This document shows, in pieces, positions 63,796 through 64,000 of a DNA stretch of 64,000 bases. Positions within the stretch are counted from its first letter, which is position 1. Each line of letters opens with the position of its first letter. The notes beneath the pieces were generated by a model. That model searched no databases. It was not told the origin of the DNA and worked only from the letters and a program-made list of their open reading frames with translations. Origin of the DNA: Flavobacteriales bacterium UBA2669 (GTDB taxonomy: Bacteria > Bacteroidota > Bacteroidia > Flavobacteriales_E > Vicingaceae); contig DEMN01000005.1 of NCBI GenBank assembly GCA_002359215.1, positions 1-64,000 on the forward strand, written 5' to 3'. The position numbers and the translations under genes were made by a program.

Positions 63796-63886
63796 CATCA
63801 ACCGATTAATATTAGCAATGGATGGCTAAATTACGCTTTTATCAATAAATTATTGTATTGCTGTTAGATTGTAAAAAAAACTTAGG

Positions 63887-64000
63887 TTAATGATGATTAG
63901 CTTGTTCTTGAGAAATAGCAATGATTACATCATTATAGATTTTTTCCATTTCTTCGGGATGCATAGAATAATAAGCAATGTTGTTATTAAATTGCTCTTC
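63887..64000 (-). CDS. C-terminal end of a truncated gene
   Basis: The minus-strand frame is open from the window edge to a TAA at 63887-63889 and gives 37 residues, including AYYSMHPEEMEKIYNDVIIA and ending QEQANHH. It runs in the same direction as porQ. No family can be named from the fragment. Confidence 0.6.
   Translation of the reverse strand, partial: EEQFNNNIAYYSMHPEEMEKIYNDVIIAISQEQANHH

Overview
The window reads as chromosomal DNA of an AT-rich member of the Bacteroidota, most likely a marine Flavobacteriales-type organism. This rests on type IX secretion C-terminal sorting tails (types A and B) on five secreted proteins, a PorQ-like T9SS component, a GldH-like gliding lipoprotein, promoters of the TTTG-N20-TAnnTTTG kind, a long-form urocanate hydratase, a methionine synthase split into two genes, a lysyl-tRNA synthetase with a C-terminal extension, and almost no Shine-Dalgarno sequences. 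The genus cannot be told from this window alone.

Layout. 1-5.4 kb: minus-strand housekeeping genes (S41 protease, dCMP deaminase, PlsC-like acyltransferase, glucosaminidase with LysM, PLP deaminase). 5.4-16.1 kb: two large T9SS cargo proteins with internal repeats, a DUF502 membrane protein, a 59-residue Cys-rich protein, hutU, and an operon joining a T9SS-secreted protein to a LytS-type kinase and a LytTR regulator. 16.1-20.1 kb: a secreted protein, a decayed LytTR remnant, a CAU tRNA, and a HAD / mtnA / class II aldolase operon that may dispose of methylthioribose phosphate. 20.2-35.5 kb: a 1356-residue type B T9SS protein, a secreted S15-type hydrolase, the exbB-exbD-tonB-folC operon, a GT39-like membrane protein, two outer-membrane barrels, and a cargo protein in which a glycine-rich domain splits a HYR domain. 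35.5-51 kb: radA, a dual ABC ATPase, an exonuclease, a DUF5686 protein, lysS, a half-length aldehyde dehydrogenase homologue, cysQ, gldH, then an S-box (SAM-I) riboswitch with terminator ahead of the two-gene metH. 51-55.3 kb: a CBS-domain PLP synthase, then an accessory patch with a palindrome, a structured inverted-repeat element, an Ntn-hydrolase-like membrane protein and a frameshifted lipoprotein bounded by direct repeats. 55.3-64 kb: gmhA, comM, an ECF sigma factor and its partner, ilvE, porQ and cmk.

The most unusual structure is around porQ and cmk. Three copies of a unit of about 90-92 bp lie in the leaders of these two genes. Each unit starts, in the transcribed direction, with ATGAAACGA and ends by placing an ATG in the 3' arm of a short hairpin. 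In one unit a C:G pair in that stem is replaced by G:C, which suggests a selected RNA structure at the start codon. The second region to revisit is 52.4-55.3 kb, which looks like inserted cassettes.
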